A stretch of DNA of 64,000 nucleotides from Dactylis glomerata (Eukaryota > Streptophyta > Magnoliopsida > Poales > Poaceae), in the NCBI GenBank assembly GCA_007115705.1, contig QXEO01000406.1:3936411-4000410 (forward strand), written 5' to 3'. Made by a program: the position numbers and the translations under genes. Under the pieces are notes generated by a model. That model had not been told where the DNA came from. It saw only the letters and a list, made by a program, of their open reading frames with translations, and did not search any database. This document shows positions 32,769-44,065 of the stretch, in pieces (position 1 is the first letter of the stretch; each line of letters opens with the position of its first letter).

Positions 32769-33894
32769 TTACTTGGAGGCAATCTGATCTTGCTGGAGGC
32801 GCTCGGACTCATTGATCTTGGCTTTCAGCATGATATTCTCCTTCTTAATAGCCTCGAGCAGACCGGCTGCTTTGCGAGTGCTCTCGGTCATCAGCTTTAA
32901 GAGATCTCTGGACTTGTCTCTGGCCTCATAGGCTACCACGGTCCTCTCCCTCTGCTTGATCTGCTCTTTGAGGCCCTTGGTGATTTGCACACGAAGGTCG
33001 CTGCACATGGCATTTAGCTTCAGATTTTCCACCTCCAGCGCCTTGATGGTCAACCTATCCTTGTCCAGCAACATTTTCATCTGCTCATGCATCTTCACAA
33101 GGTAGTCCATATGCCCCGATAGCAAGTCTTTCGCAGCCGTAAGCTTGTCAACCTCATGCGCCAAAGTTCGGGATTTCTCCTTCTCCTGATCCAAATGTGA
33201 GCCTAGGCTAGCACAGTGCAGCTTGAGGGAATGTTTGTCGGCGAGTTGACTCTGTATCTTGACATTCAGTGCAGCCACATCTGCCTCGATCTTCTCCTTC
33301 TCTTCCTGCACCGGAGTTTAGGGCATGCAATAAAAGAGATCAATGCTAATACTGCCTCTTTTCACAAATATATAGTTATTTTTATAGTTTTCAAAGTAAA
33401 CTAGATACGGTTAACAATGAGTGAATCTATACACTGAATCTATACAGATCTACATGCGTAGCACCTAGCCGCATTGCCAAAGGCAGGTTATGAACAATGG
33501 TAAACGGGCTTGATCAGCAAGTACACTAGATGGCATGCGATTACCTTGCTTAGCCGGGGAACGGGCTTGATCAGGAAGTCCATTGATGGGTCCATGGTCT
33601 TCATGGGCAGCTTCTTATCCGTCGATTTTGGGGGCCTACAAAATCAAATAGGTTATGAAGTTGGAAAGAACAAACAAACAGAAGATCAAGGTGTTGTTAA
33701 CCCTAAACCCACCCGGGGGAGACAACGTCCCCCTTGTCCGTTGGTGCACAGAAAGAGAGGACGGCCTCGGCCTGACTGATTAGGCTGCTTGCATGGAGAT
33801 CTGCCTGCCGGCGGGTTAACTCCTTCCTCTCCGCCGCCCTAGTCTTGACCCCATCAGTCTTCAACGCCGGTCGGGTCCGCTTCTTGGGAGGCAT
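32769..33894 (-). CDS. Coiled-coil protein, three exons, apparently intact (269 aa)
   Basis: Exons on the minus strand are 33894-33713, 33635-33545 and 33305-32769. Introns start GT and end AG, and phases agree; together they give 270 codons with no internal stop. The start MPPKKRTRPALKTDG is basic and may be a nuclear signal. It is followed by QADLHASSLISQAEAVLSF, then PPKSTDKKLPMKTMD, then about 180 residues of charged heptad-rich helix (EEKEKIEADVAALNVKIQ ... ESERLQQDQIASK), a long coiled coil. No catalytic domain, signal peptide or membrane segment is seen. It resembles a multicopy uncharacterised grass family. It converges with the GRF pseudogene (214 bp between stops). It may be a host gene or cargo of a DNA transposon; transcription is unproven. 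Confidence 0.65.
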
Positions 33895-34500
33895 GGCTAC
33901 GTCGTAGAATGGAGGGAGGGGCAAGGAAGGCAGGAGGAAGCAGAGGAAGTGGGTTTCTGCAGAATAGTGCTACCCGGTCAAGGACCAGCTTCAGCTGACC
34001 ACCGTGTCCTTGCCTCCTGGGCACCATCTCAAGCAATCTCAGTCGTCCGTTTGAATCTAAGCGTAGCCCTTGGTACCTTGTCGACAAAGGGTCACCGTAG
34101 GTACGAACGAATAGGAAGCAGTAGCCCCTTGCTTTTTCACTATGCACTCCCACGATGGGACTGGGCATTGAACTCAATGGGACTCTGCATTGGGTCCAAG
34201 CTAAGCGGTGACACGACGCGCATGCCCAGCGTGCATCCATGCCCTTGATTTTTGTAGAAGAAGAGGTAGAAGAAGAAGGATAGCTGATTGACTGGCTGGT
34301 TCAGGAGGCTGCTACGGGTGGCCCGACTGCTGCGCATTTTGTAGGCCAGGAACCGCCACTTAATCAAGCCATTTTGTGTCACTGGTAACTAGGGCCCACC
34401 ACACATGGGGCCTACTGTCAGTGACCCAAAGTCAGAAAAGTTAGGGTGTGGAAGTTAGAGGATCCACGGCGTGTTTTTTAAATAAAGTCTTTTTAAAGGA
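33895..34500 (-). other. Upstream region of the coiled-coil gene; no other gene seen
   Basis: Short frames on both strands have no recognisable domain. GGGCCCACCACACATGGGGCC near 34392-34412 is a promoter-type motif of grass genes. No clear TATA box was identified at a fixed distance. Confidence 0.3.
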
Positions 34501-34563
34501 CCCACACACCTGTTTTGACACCTCCGGCCACTGGAAAAATGGAAAATGCAGCGTTATTCAATT
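34501..34563 (+). repeat. Diverged satellite fragment at the array edge
   Basis: CCTGTTTTGACACCTCCGG followed by GGAAAAATGGAAAATGCA is a degenerate match to the satellite segment around CCTGTTTCGACCCCTCCGGG. It lies just outside the recognisable array and shows that the array edge is eroded. Confidence 0.5.
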
Positions 34564-37273
34564 TATCATGATTGGGATGGCATGTTAGGATTTTTCCTAG
34601 GTGATGCATCACTCACCATGACTCCATGCACTGTTTTTCCATTTTTTGATTTTTTTCTAAATTCCCTAGGCCCCCGCCAAGGAAGACCAAGAGAACTCCT
34701 GTCTGGAAGCACCTCACTGTGAGAGAGTCCACATGTGAACCCTTGGGATGGCATGTTAGGTATTGTTCCTAGGTGATGCATCACTCACCATGACTCCATG
34801 CACTGTTTTTCCTTTTTTTGATTTTTTCTGAATTCCCTAGGCCCCCCTCCGAGATCTAGGTCAAACTCGTGGTGCCATCGATGTCTGCCAGGTTGGGTGG
34901 GAACCATGGTTTGGTCTTTGTTCTAGGGTCCCACACCCCCGGGGGACCTCCCTGTATTTTCCCCAATTTTTCTGGTGTGCATTTCTTGTAGCCCCAGTGC
35001 AAAATTGGATTAAAAAGGATTTAGGGCAAAAATAATTCATTATATGGAGCAGGCCGAGATAATTCCTAACCTCCTGGATGTGGCACCCCTGGTAGGTCCC
35101 CCACCCATTAAAATTAGAGTGGTGATGTTTTGCACACTGCCCTTGGTGGCCCCTTCACAAAAAAGTACCTGTTTCGACCCCTCCGGGCACCCAAAAATGG
35201 GAAATGCATTTTTTATGTGGAAACTAGAAAAACACTAGTTGCAAAAGTGGTTGGGAATGCAAAGATGCACATCTCCACTAAAAATGGGACCATGGTTCCA
35301 AAGTTTGCTGTGGAACTTGCACAAACCAAGGTCATCTGCCAAGGAAGACCAAGAGAACTCCTGTCTGGAAGCACCTCTCTGTGAGAGAGTCCACATGTGA
35401 ACCCTTGGGATGGCATGTTAGGTATGTTTCCTAGGTGATGCATCACTCACCATGACTCCATGCACTGTTTTTTCCATTTTTTTTGATTTTTTCTGAATTC
35501 CCTAGGCCCCCCTCCGAGATCTAGGTCAAACTCGCGGTGCCATCGATTTCTGCCAGGTGGGGTGGGAACCATGGTTTGGTCTTGGTTCTAGGGTCCCACA
35601 CCCCCAGGGGACCTCCCTGTATTTTTCCCTAATTTTTCTGGTGTGCATTTCTTGTAGCCCAAGTGCAAAATTGGATTAAAAAGGATTTAGGGAAAAAATA
35701 ATTCATTATATGGCAGCAGGCCAAGATAATTCCTAACCTCCTGGATGTGGCACCCCTGGTAGGTCCCCCACCCATGAAAATTAGAGTGGTGATGTTTTGC
35801 ACACTGCCCTTGGTGGTCCCTTCACAAAAAAGTACCTGTTTCGACCCCTCCGGGCACCCGAAAAATGGGAAATGCATTTTTTATGTGGAAACTGGAAACA
35901 CACTAGTTGCAAAAGTGGTTGGGAATGCAAAGATGCACATCTCCACCAAAAATGGGACCATGGTTCCATAGTTTGCTGTGGAACTAGCACAAACCATGGT
36001 CATCTGCCAAGGAAGACCAAGAGAACTCCTGTCTGGAAGCATGTCTCTGTGAGAGAGTCCACATGTGAACCCTTGGGATGGCATGTTTGGTATTTTTCCT
36101 AGGTGATGCATCACTCACCATGACTGCATGCACTGTTTTTCCATTTTTTTTATTTTTTCTGAATTCCCTAGGCCCGCCTCCGAGATCTAGGTCAAACTCG
36201 TGGTGCCATCGATGTCTACCAGGTGGGGTGGGAACCATGGTTTGGTCTTGGTTCTAGGGTCCCACACCCCCAGGGGACCTCCCTGTATTTTTCCCCAATT
36301 TTTCTGGTGTGCATTTCTTGTAGCCCTAGTTCAAAATTGGATTAAAAAGGATTTAGGGCAAAAATAACTCATTATATGGCAGCAGGCCAAGATAATTCCT
36401 AACCTCCTGGATGTGGCACCCCTGGTAGGTCCCCCACCCATGAAAATTAGAGTGGTGATGTTTTGCACACTGCCCTTGGTGGCCCCTTCACAAAAAAGCA
36501 CCTGTTTCGACCCCTCCGGGCACCCGAAAAATGGGAAATGCATTTTTATGTGGAAACTGGAAAAACACTTGTTGCAAAAGTCGTTGGGAATGCAAAGATG
36601 CACATCTCCACCAAAATTGGGACCATGGTTCCAAAGTTTGCTGTGGAACTTGCAAAAACTATGGTCATCTACCAAGGAAGACCAAGAGAACTCCTGTCTG
36701 GAAGCACCTCTCTGTGAGAGAGTCCACATGTGAACCCTTGGGATGGCATGTTTGGTATTTTTCCTAGGTGATGCATCACTCACCATGACTCCATGCACTG
36801 TTTTTCCATTTTTTTTTTGATTTTTGATGAATTCCCTAGGCCCCCCTCCGAGATCTAGGTCAAACTCGCGGTGCCATCGATGTCTGCCAGGTGGGGTGGG
36901 AACTATGGTTTGGTATTAGTTCTAGGGTCCCACACCCCCAGGGGACCTCCCTGTATTTTTCCCCAATTTTTTTGGTGTGCATTACTTGTAGCCCTAGTGC
37001 AAAATTGGATTAAAAAGGATTTTGGGCAAAAATAATTCATTACATGGCAGCAGGCCGAGATAATTCCTAACCTCCTGGATGTGGCACTCCTGGTAGGTCA
37101 CCCACCTATGAAAATTAGAGTGGTGATGTTTTGCACACTGCCCTTGGTGGCCCCTTCACAAAAAAGCACCTGTTTCGACCCCTCCGGGCACCCAAAAAAT
37201 GGGAAATGCATTTTTATGTGGAAACTGGAAAAACACTAGTTGCAAAAGTGGTTGGGAATGCAAAGATGCACAT
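34564..37273 (+). repeat. Satellite array, block 1 (unit about 666 bp)
   Basis: Using GTGATGCATCACTCACC as an anchor, units start at 34601, 34773, 35435, 36103 and 36768. Spacings are 172, 662, 668 and 665. The first unit is a 172-bp deletion product joining CCCTAGGCCCCC to GCCAAGGAAGACC near 34677. Units are mostly above 90 percent alike by eye. The block is interrupted by an Athila-like insertion after CACAT. Confidence 0.9.
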
Positions 37274-38875
37274 TGATACGTCTCCGACGTATCTATAATT
37301 TTTGATGCTCCATGCTTGTTTTTACACCATTTGTCTAATGTTTCGTTACACTTCGTGGCACTTTTATGCATTTTCCGGAACTAACCTATTAACAAGTCGC
37401 CACAGTGCCAGTTCCCTGTTTTCTGCTGTTTTTGTGTTTCAGAAAAGCTACACAGGAAATATTCTCGGAATTGGACGAAACAAGTTCCTAAAGTCTTATT
37501 TTTCCCAGAAGCTTCCAGAGATCCAAAGAGGAGACGGAGAGGGGCCACAGGCCACCCTCACACAAGGGCGGCGCGGCCCAGCCCCTGGCTGCGCCCCCTA
37601 TGTGTGAGGACACCTGGGTCCACTTCTGATGCTGCCCCTTCGCCTATAAAGACCCCCCGATGGGAAAAACCTAAGTACCCGATCAATTTCCAGAAACACA
37701 TCGCGATCCGCCACCGTCATTGACCCGAGATCGGGAAGGTCCAGAAGCTCTTCCTGGCACCCTGCCGGAGAGGGGAATCGCCACCAGAGGTCTTCTTCAT
37801 CGCCATGCTTGCCTCTGGAGCGATGAGTGAGTAGTCTACCTTGGACTATGGGTCCATAGCAGTAGCTAGATGGTTGTCTCCTCCACCATGTGCTTCATGT
37901 TTAGATCTCATGAGCTGCCCTATATGATTGAGATCACCGTTATGTAATATTGGTGTTATGATTGAGTTGCTATACTGAAATATATCTTATGTTATCTCTA
38001 TGTTGTTTATGATCTTGCATGCTCTCCGTTGTTAGTAGCTATCTTGGCCGAGTAGTTGCTAGTGACTCCAAGAGAGGGTATTTATGCTCGATAGTGGGTT
38101 CATGCCTCTATTTAACCTGGGGGAGTGACAGAAACCTCTAAGGTTGTAGATGTGCTATTGCTACTAGGGAGAAAACAACATTCATATGCTCAAGGGCATA
38201 TGCTTTGTTTACATTACACACTTTGCTTAATACAATTATCTGGTGTTCGTAACTTAATACTCATGGGGTGTTCGGATGATATCCCCGTGAGTGGATTATT
38301 AGTCATAGATGCAGTTGGATGGCGGTCTATGTATTTTGTTGTAATGCCCAGAGTAAATCGCATAGTGATCTTCTTGACATATCACGTTCATCTTTATTCT
38401 ATCAATTGCCCAACTGTAATTTGTTTACCTAGCATGTGTTATTTATCTTATGGAGAGACACCACTAGTGAACTGTGGACCCCGGTCCTATTTCCATCATA
38501 TTTCTATCACCTATTTACTTTACTCGCACTTTTTACTTTACTCGCATACTTTCACTGCTTTCCACTCGATACGCTCATACCCTTTGTTTCAAGCAAACCG
38601 GTGAGATTGACAACCTCATCGCAAGTTGGGAACAAAGTACTTGGTTGTGTGTGTGCAGGTTCCGCGTTGCTACTGGCCGAAGACGAGTCAACAAGTGTCG
38701 TAAATGGCGCCCTTGTTGGAGTGCTATTAAGCCAGTCTGCATCACCTTCAGTCGTTTGTCTCTCCTCTCCTGAACGATAAACCTTGGTTTCTTAATTGAG
38801 GGAAAAACTTTGCTGCTATATTCATCACACCTTCCTCTTGGGGTTCCCAACGGGCTGGTCATCAACCAGGCATCA
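37274..38875 (+). repeat. 5' LTR of element 3
   Basis: It starts TGATACGTCTCCGACGTATC, a perfect short hairpin (GATACGTC / GACGTATC), and ends AGGCATCA. TATAAA lies at 37645-37650. Relative to the 3' LTR it lacks about 33 bp near 37950 (around ATGTAATATTGG). Confidence 0.9.
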
Positions 38876-38886
38876 AGCTCTTTTTC

Positions 38887-38904
38887 TGGCGCCGTTGCCG
38901 AGGA
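38887..38904 (+). promoter_or_regulatory. Primer binding site, tRNA-Asp (one mismatch)
   Basis: TGGCGCCGTTGCCGAGGA is complementary to the tRNA-Asp 3' end except one base (GGGGA to GAGGA). Confidence 0.85.
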
Positions 38905-39073
38905 GGAAGTAGAAGACTTCTGCGAGGGGAGTTTTTTGCACACACATCCTTTACTTTGTTTATTGTTTTGCTTTACTTTATTTATTTTTACCTGCATCGT
39001 TTTTTATCAAAAACCCAAAAAAATTAGAATCCTTGGTAGTTGTTTTTACTTATCTGCTTTTAGTTTTGCTGAA

Positions 39074-41137
39074 ATGGCTAATCCTGAAAACACCAAGTTG
39101 TGTGACTTTACTAGTACGAACAATAGTGATTTTATCTGCACTCCTATTGTGCCACCTGCTCCTGCTGCAAACTTTTATGAGATTAAGCCTGCTTTATTGA
39201 ACCTTGTTATGAAAGAGCAATTCTCTGGTGCTAGTACTGAAGATGCTGCAGCTCATCTCAACAATTTTGTTGAGCTATGTGAGATGCAGAAATATAAGGA
39301 TGTTGAAAGTGATATTATTAAGCTTAAGTTGTTTCCTTTTTCTTTGAGAGGAAAAGCTAAGGATTGGTTGCTGTCTTTGACTAAGAATAGTATTGATTCA
39401 TGGGCTAAGTGTAAGGATGCTTTTATTGGTAGATATTATCCTCCTGCTAAAATTATATCTTTGCGTAGCAATATTATGAAGTTTAGTCAGTTTGATAATG
39501 AACATGTTGCTCAAGCGTGGGAAAGAATGAAATCTATGATAAAGAATTGCCCCACTCATGGACTGACTACTTGGATGATTGTCCAAACTTTTTATGCAGG
39601 ACTGAATTTTTCTTCAAGGAACCTATTGGATTCAGCTGCTGGAGGCACTTTTATGTCCCTTGCCATGGGCGCCGCAACAAAGCTACTTGACAACATGATG
39701 GTGAATTATTCTGAATGGCACACCAAGAGAGCTCCACAAGGTAAGAAGGTAAATTCTGTTGAGGAAACCTCTTCCTTGAGTGATAAGATTGATACCATTA
39801 TGGCTATGCTTGCTAATGATAGGACTCATGTTGATCCTAATAATGTTCCTTTAGCTTCTTTGGTTGCTCAAGAAGAGCATGTTGATGTGAATTTCATTAG
39901 AAACAATAATTTTAACAACAATGCTTAGAGGAACAATTTTGCTAGTAACAATTATAGGCCGTATCCTTCTACCAATGGTAATGGTTATGGTAATTCTTAT
40001 GGTAATTCCTCTAACAACACTAGGGCCGCGCCCTCTGAACTTGAAGTCATGCTCAAAGACTTCATGGTAAAACAAACTGCTTTTAACAAGTCTGTTGAGG
40101 AAAAGTTAGGCAAAATTGATATTCTTGTTTCTAAAGTTGATAGCCTTGCTCATGATGTTGAACTTCTGAAATTAAAAGTGTTGCCTAATGATGTGAAAGA
40201 GAACAATGTTTTTGCTACTGCTAATGCTATTCAAGTTGGAATTGATGAAAATATTAGATTGTTAGCAGAATTGCATGCTAGATAGGAAAGAGAGGATGAG
40301 ATTGCTAGGAATATGAAAGTTTGTACTATTACTACCTCTAATGATGTTGCTCCTAATGCTAGCAATCCTCTTACTTTGATTGGTGTAGAGAAAACTCCCA
40401 CTCCTTGTGTTAAAAAGCCTAAAACTGCCAAAAAAAATTCTCAAAAGAGTGCTGAAATTTTTTGGAGTGTAGGAGATGATAGCTCTATTTCCTTTAATGA
40501 TTTTGATGTTGATGGCTGCAATATATCTGAAGTAATTTTGTTCTTGCAAAAGCTTGCTTTGACTCCCGATGCTAGTTCTTTAAATGTTGCTTTTACTAAG
40601 CATATTACCTATGCTCTCATAAAAATTAGGGATGAAAAGTTGCAACAAAAAGCCTCTGTTCCCAAGAAGTTAGAAGATGGTTGGGAACCCATCATTGATA
40701 TGCATGTTAATGGTTTTGATTGCCATGCTTTATGTGATCTAGGTGCTAGTATTTCTATCATGCCTAGAAAGATTTATGACATGCTTGACTTACCACCGCT
40801 TGAAAAGTGTTATTATGATGTTCCTATTGCTGATGTTGCTAAAAAGAAACCTTTGGGAAGAATTAATGATGTTCTTATTGTGGTTAATAATAACCTTGTT
40901 CCTGTTGATTTTCTTGTTATGGACGTTGAATGCCATGCTTCATGTCCTATTATTTTGGGAAGACCCTTTCTTCGAACTGTAGGTGCCATCATTGATATGA
41001 GAGAAGGCACCATCAAATATCAATTTCCACTAAAGAAAGGTATGGAACACTTCCCTAGGAAAAGGAAGAAATTAATTTTTGAATCTATTCTTAGAACAAA
41101 TTACGAGCTTGATGCTTCATCTCTTGATGTTACTTGA
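39074..41137 (+). pseudogene. gag-protease gene of element 3, two nonsense codons
   Basis: A single frame of 688 codons runs from ATG 39074 (MANPENTKLCDFTS) to TGA. It is interrupted by TAG at 39926-39928 (codon 285) and TAG at 40283-40285 (codon 404); there is no frameshift. The gag core covers about codons 50-220 (HLNNFVELCEMQKYKDVES, LRGKAKDWLLSL, HVAQAWERMKSM). An Asn-rich stretch follows, and no CCHC knuckle is seen. The protease has CDLGASISIMPR with the catalytic Asp at codon 555, and CPIILGRPFLRT downstream. The frame ends there, where elements with pol would continue into reverse transcriptase. Both stops look like single-base changes, so the gene was coding until fairly recently. 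Confidence 0.85.
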
Positions 41138-44065
41138 TTCACAATTTTCTGCGCCTAGCTCAAAGGCGTTAAAGAAAAGCACTCTTGGGAGATAACCCAA
41201 TGTTTTATTTTCAGTACTTTTTCTTTTATTTGAGTCTTGGAAGTCATTACTACTGTAATGACCGCTCCTTATCTTGTTTATTTCATTGTTGTGCCAAGAG
41301 AAGCCTCTAATTTGAGTGAGGTAAGATTTGGGGATGTTGCTGTCCTCAAACTGTTTTCGGTGCTGCACTGTAAAAATTCGTATAAATTCTCTGTATATCT
41401 TTTGGACCTGCTATTTCTTGTGCATATGCCCCAGGTTATATCCAAACTTTCATTAGCTGAAAACTTTTTGATTTGAGCAACAGAAAAGCCCTTAAAAATT
41501 TGACCTTTGTCAGCTGTTCTGTTTTGACAGATTTCTGCCAATATTTGTGTTTGCCACTTTATCGCTTTCTTTGCGAGTTCTTTTGATCACGGAACTTTTG
41601 GAGAAATTGCTACAGTAGTATATGCCATATATGTGGTGGTTTTAGGTTGAAACCTAAAGCAAAAATAGGTTGATTATATGTTATTCTTACACTAATGTTG
41701 CTAATAGATTTGTGTTTAGTTTTGTATGAAGGAAGTTTTCAAGTGTAGGGATTGGAGAATGATGAGATGAGTTGAAGAATGGACAAAAGCTCAAGCTTGG
41801 GGATGCCCATGCATCACCCCAAGAAATATCCAAGAAGTACAAGTGTCAAAGCTTGGGGACGCCCCGAGGCACCCCTTCTTCATCGGCAAAAATCAGGTCA
41901 CCTTTCAAGACACTATATTTTTATTGCTTCATGCACTATGTGTTTTTCTTGGAGCGTCAGTTGTTTTAGTTTTCTTTATTAGTTTGTTTTTTGCTGCAAT
42001 AAATGGTTGGACCCCAACAAATTTCTTTTGGAGAAGTTGCCTTGCTTTTCATTTGCCAAGAACGCTCTAGTTTTCACTCTTATCAAAAACCAAGTGTTCT
42101 TCTTTTTCTGCTACTGCTTTTGGTTTTCATTTTCGCCTTGATTTGCATTCAAATCTTCTTATATTTATTCATCAAGGTGTATTTTTGCCTCTAATCTTTA
42201 TTGGTTTTCATCAAAAGAGGTGTTTATAAAAAGTTCGAATGGTGTTGGAAAAGAGAAAAAGATTTATGCAAAAAAGTGGTACAAGAAGGAGCTTGTGTAG
42301 ACTGCGGCTTAGGCTTTTTCATGTCATGCTTGATGTCTTTTTGATAGTATGCTTAGTGGTTTTGCTGTAGCATGACTTGTCTCAAATAACTGAGATTGCT
42401 TAATGAGCCTTTGAAAAAATCATGCGTTGTTTTTAATTATTTGGAAGCATTATTTTGGTTTTCTCCTTGATGCTTTATTTGGGTTGACTTGGCGCATGCT
42501 CACACATGTTAGACTCTTACAAAGTCGCCAATAGCCTCTATGATCATTTAGTTTTTGACTTTTGATGCCATCTTATGCTTCTTTTAGTGTCACTTTGTCG
42601 CTTTGCATGATTATGGCCATTATTGCTCTCTTAGTTGGTCGCTCCCAGTCTTTTGCTAGCCCTCGCCTTGTACTGAGTATGAGCTCTACTCATGCATCCA
42701 ACTCCTAAAAACCAAGTTTGCCAAAGTGTCCACCATACATACCTACTAGCAATTTTCTATTCCAAGTAAATTTGACTTGCTTTTATTTTCTCTTCAAATT
42801 AAACTCTTACCAGTGTTATGCGAAAATTGGTCAGTAAAGCTCTCACGAACCGGAAGGCACACTTTACTTTTTCCTGTTCTTAAAAATTTGGCATTGTGGT
42901 CTCTTATGTTGAGTTGTTATGCTTGCAAGTTGTAAGTTGGAGACTAGCCCAGCCATGCAGTCATGGGCAAGCTTTCAACATTGCACTTATCTTTTGAGTT
43001 GATATCGTGATCTTTTGTTTATGGATGCCCGCGGTGTGAAATGAATTGGGAATCTTGTGGGGATCATGGAGTTTGTATATGTGTTAGGGAAACGCCTGGG
43101 CCGCCAATCTAAGCCATGCATAATTCATGGTGGAAATTTGTAGCACACCCATACTGGACATTCGACGACGCATCTCAAAATAAAAAGCTAAACAAACGGT
43201 AAATAAAAGAGATGTTGAGGTGTTCATTGTCTGCTTGTCCTGTCATTTTGATGTGGGCTTGTTCCATGTCATCGGGCACTGAGGTACCCCGTTGGAAGTT
43301 CTCGATGATATGCATATCCTTACAATGACAAGAGCCTTGCTTGGGACTCTAAGTAAAGTAGCATGAGGTTTGGGTACTTGTATTCACGGGACATGAAGTT
43401 TTCAACTTATGATTTGTCAAGCATATGCATCATAATTGTTCTCGCATTAACTTTAACCATTCAAGATGCTTATGATGGGGGCAATGAGAGCTCAAAGCCG
43501 GTAAGTACCATTATTTTTGAAGGTTACAAACTTGCAATCACTGCTTCCCTCCGTGAAGGGCCTTTCTTTTACTTTTATGTTGAGTCACCACCTTCTATCT
43601 TTATGCACCATTAAGAGAGCATAGTTGTAATTCTTAGTATAATGTGCATTGTCCCAAAGTTTTCATTGATTGATTCATATTGTTGGTTTCACTTGCTCTC
43701 AAATTACTTGTATCTAGTCGCCCTCTTAAACTTGAAGGTGTCCTATGCATTTATGTTTTGCTCTCTTTGAAGGACAAGCTGAAAACCATTTGTATGTTTT
43801 TCCTTATGATTTGAACACACGTTTGACTTTCATTGTTTCATTTTCATGATCTTTTGTTTGTGTTCATTTACATGTTTATAACATGGTTGCTAAGTTCTTA
43901 TTATCAAGACTATATCTTTCATGCCCATGTTTTAAGTTCTTATGATCCCAGCTCAAATGCTTACATATATGATCAAGATTGTGTAGGTGCATGTCACCTC
44001 AAAAATTATTTCTTTTGTTATCACTTACCTACTCGAGGACGAGCAGGAGTTAAGTTTGGGGATGC
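41138..44065 (+). other. 3' non-coding interior of element 3 with purine tract
   Basis: The start (TCTGCGCCTAGCTCAAAGGCG) matches 6389 onward in element 1, and the two stay similar to about 7900. The part 42780-43540 differs; from about 43540 to the end they match again. Short sense frames have no recognisable domain. It ends GGAGTTAAGTTTGGGGATGC, the polypurine tract. Confidence 0.7.

Noticed and set aside
33949..34382. Short frames upstream of the coiled-coil gene
   Set aside because: No domain, overlapping on both strands, likely promoter region.
29320..34430. Terminal inverted repeats of a Mutator-type transposon around the gene island
   Set aside because: GGGCCC/CTGTCAGT motifs occur on both sides, but no extended complementary pair or target duplication could be aligned by eye.
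34564..37273. Regularly spaced repeats as a CRISPR-like array
   Set aside because: Units are 666 bp, contiguous and without unique spacers; this is a eukaryotic satellite.
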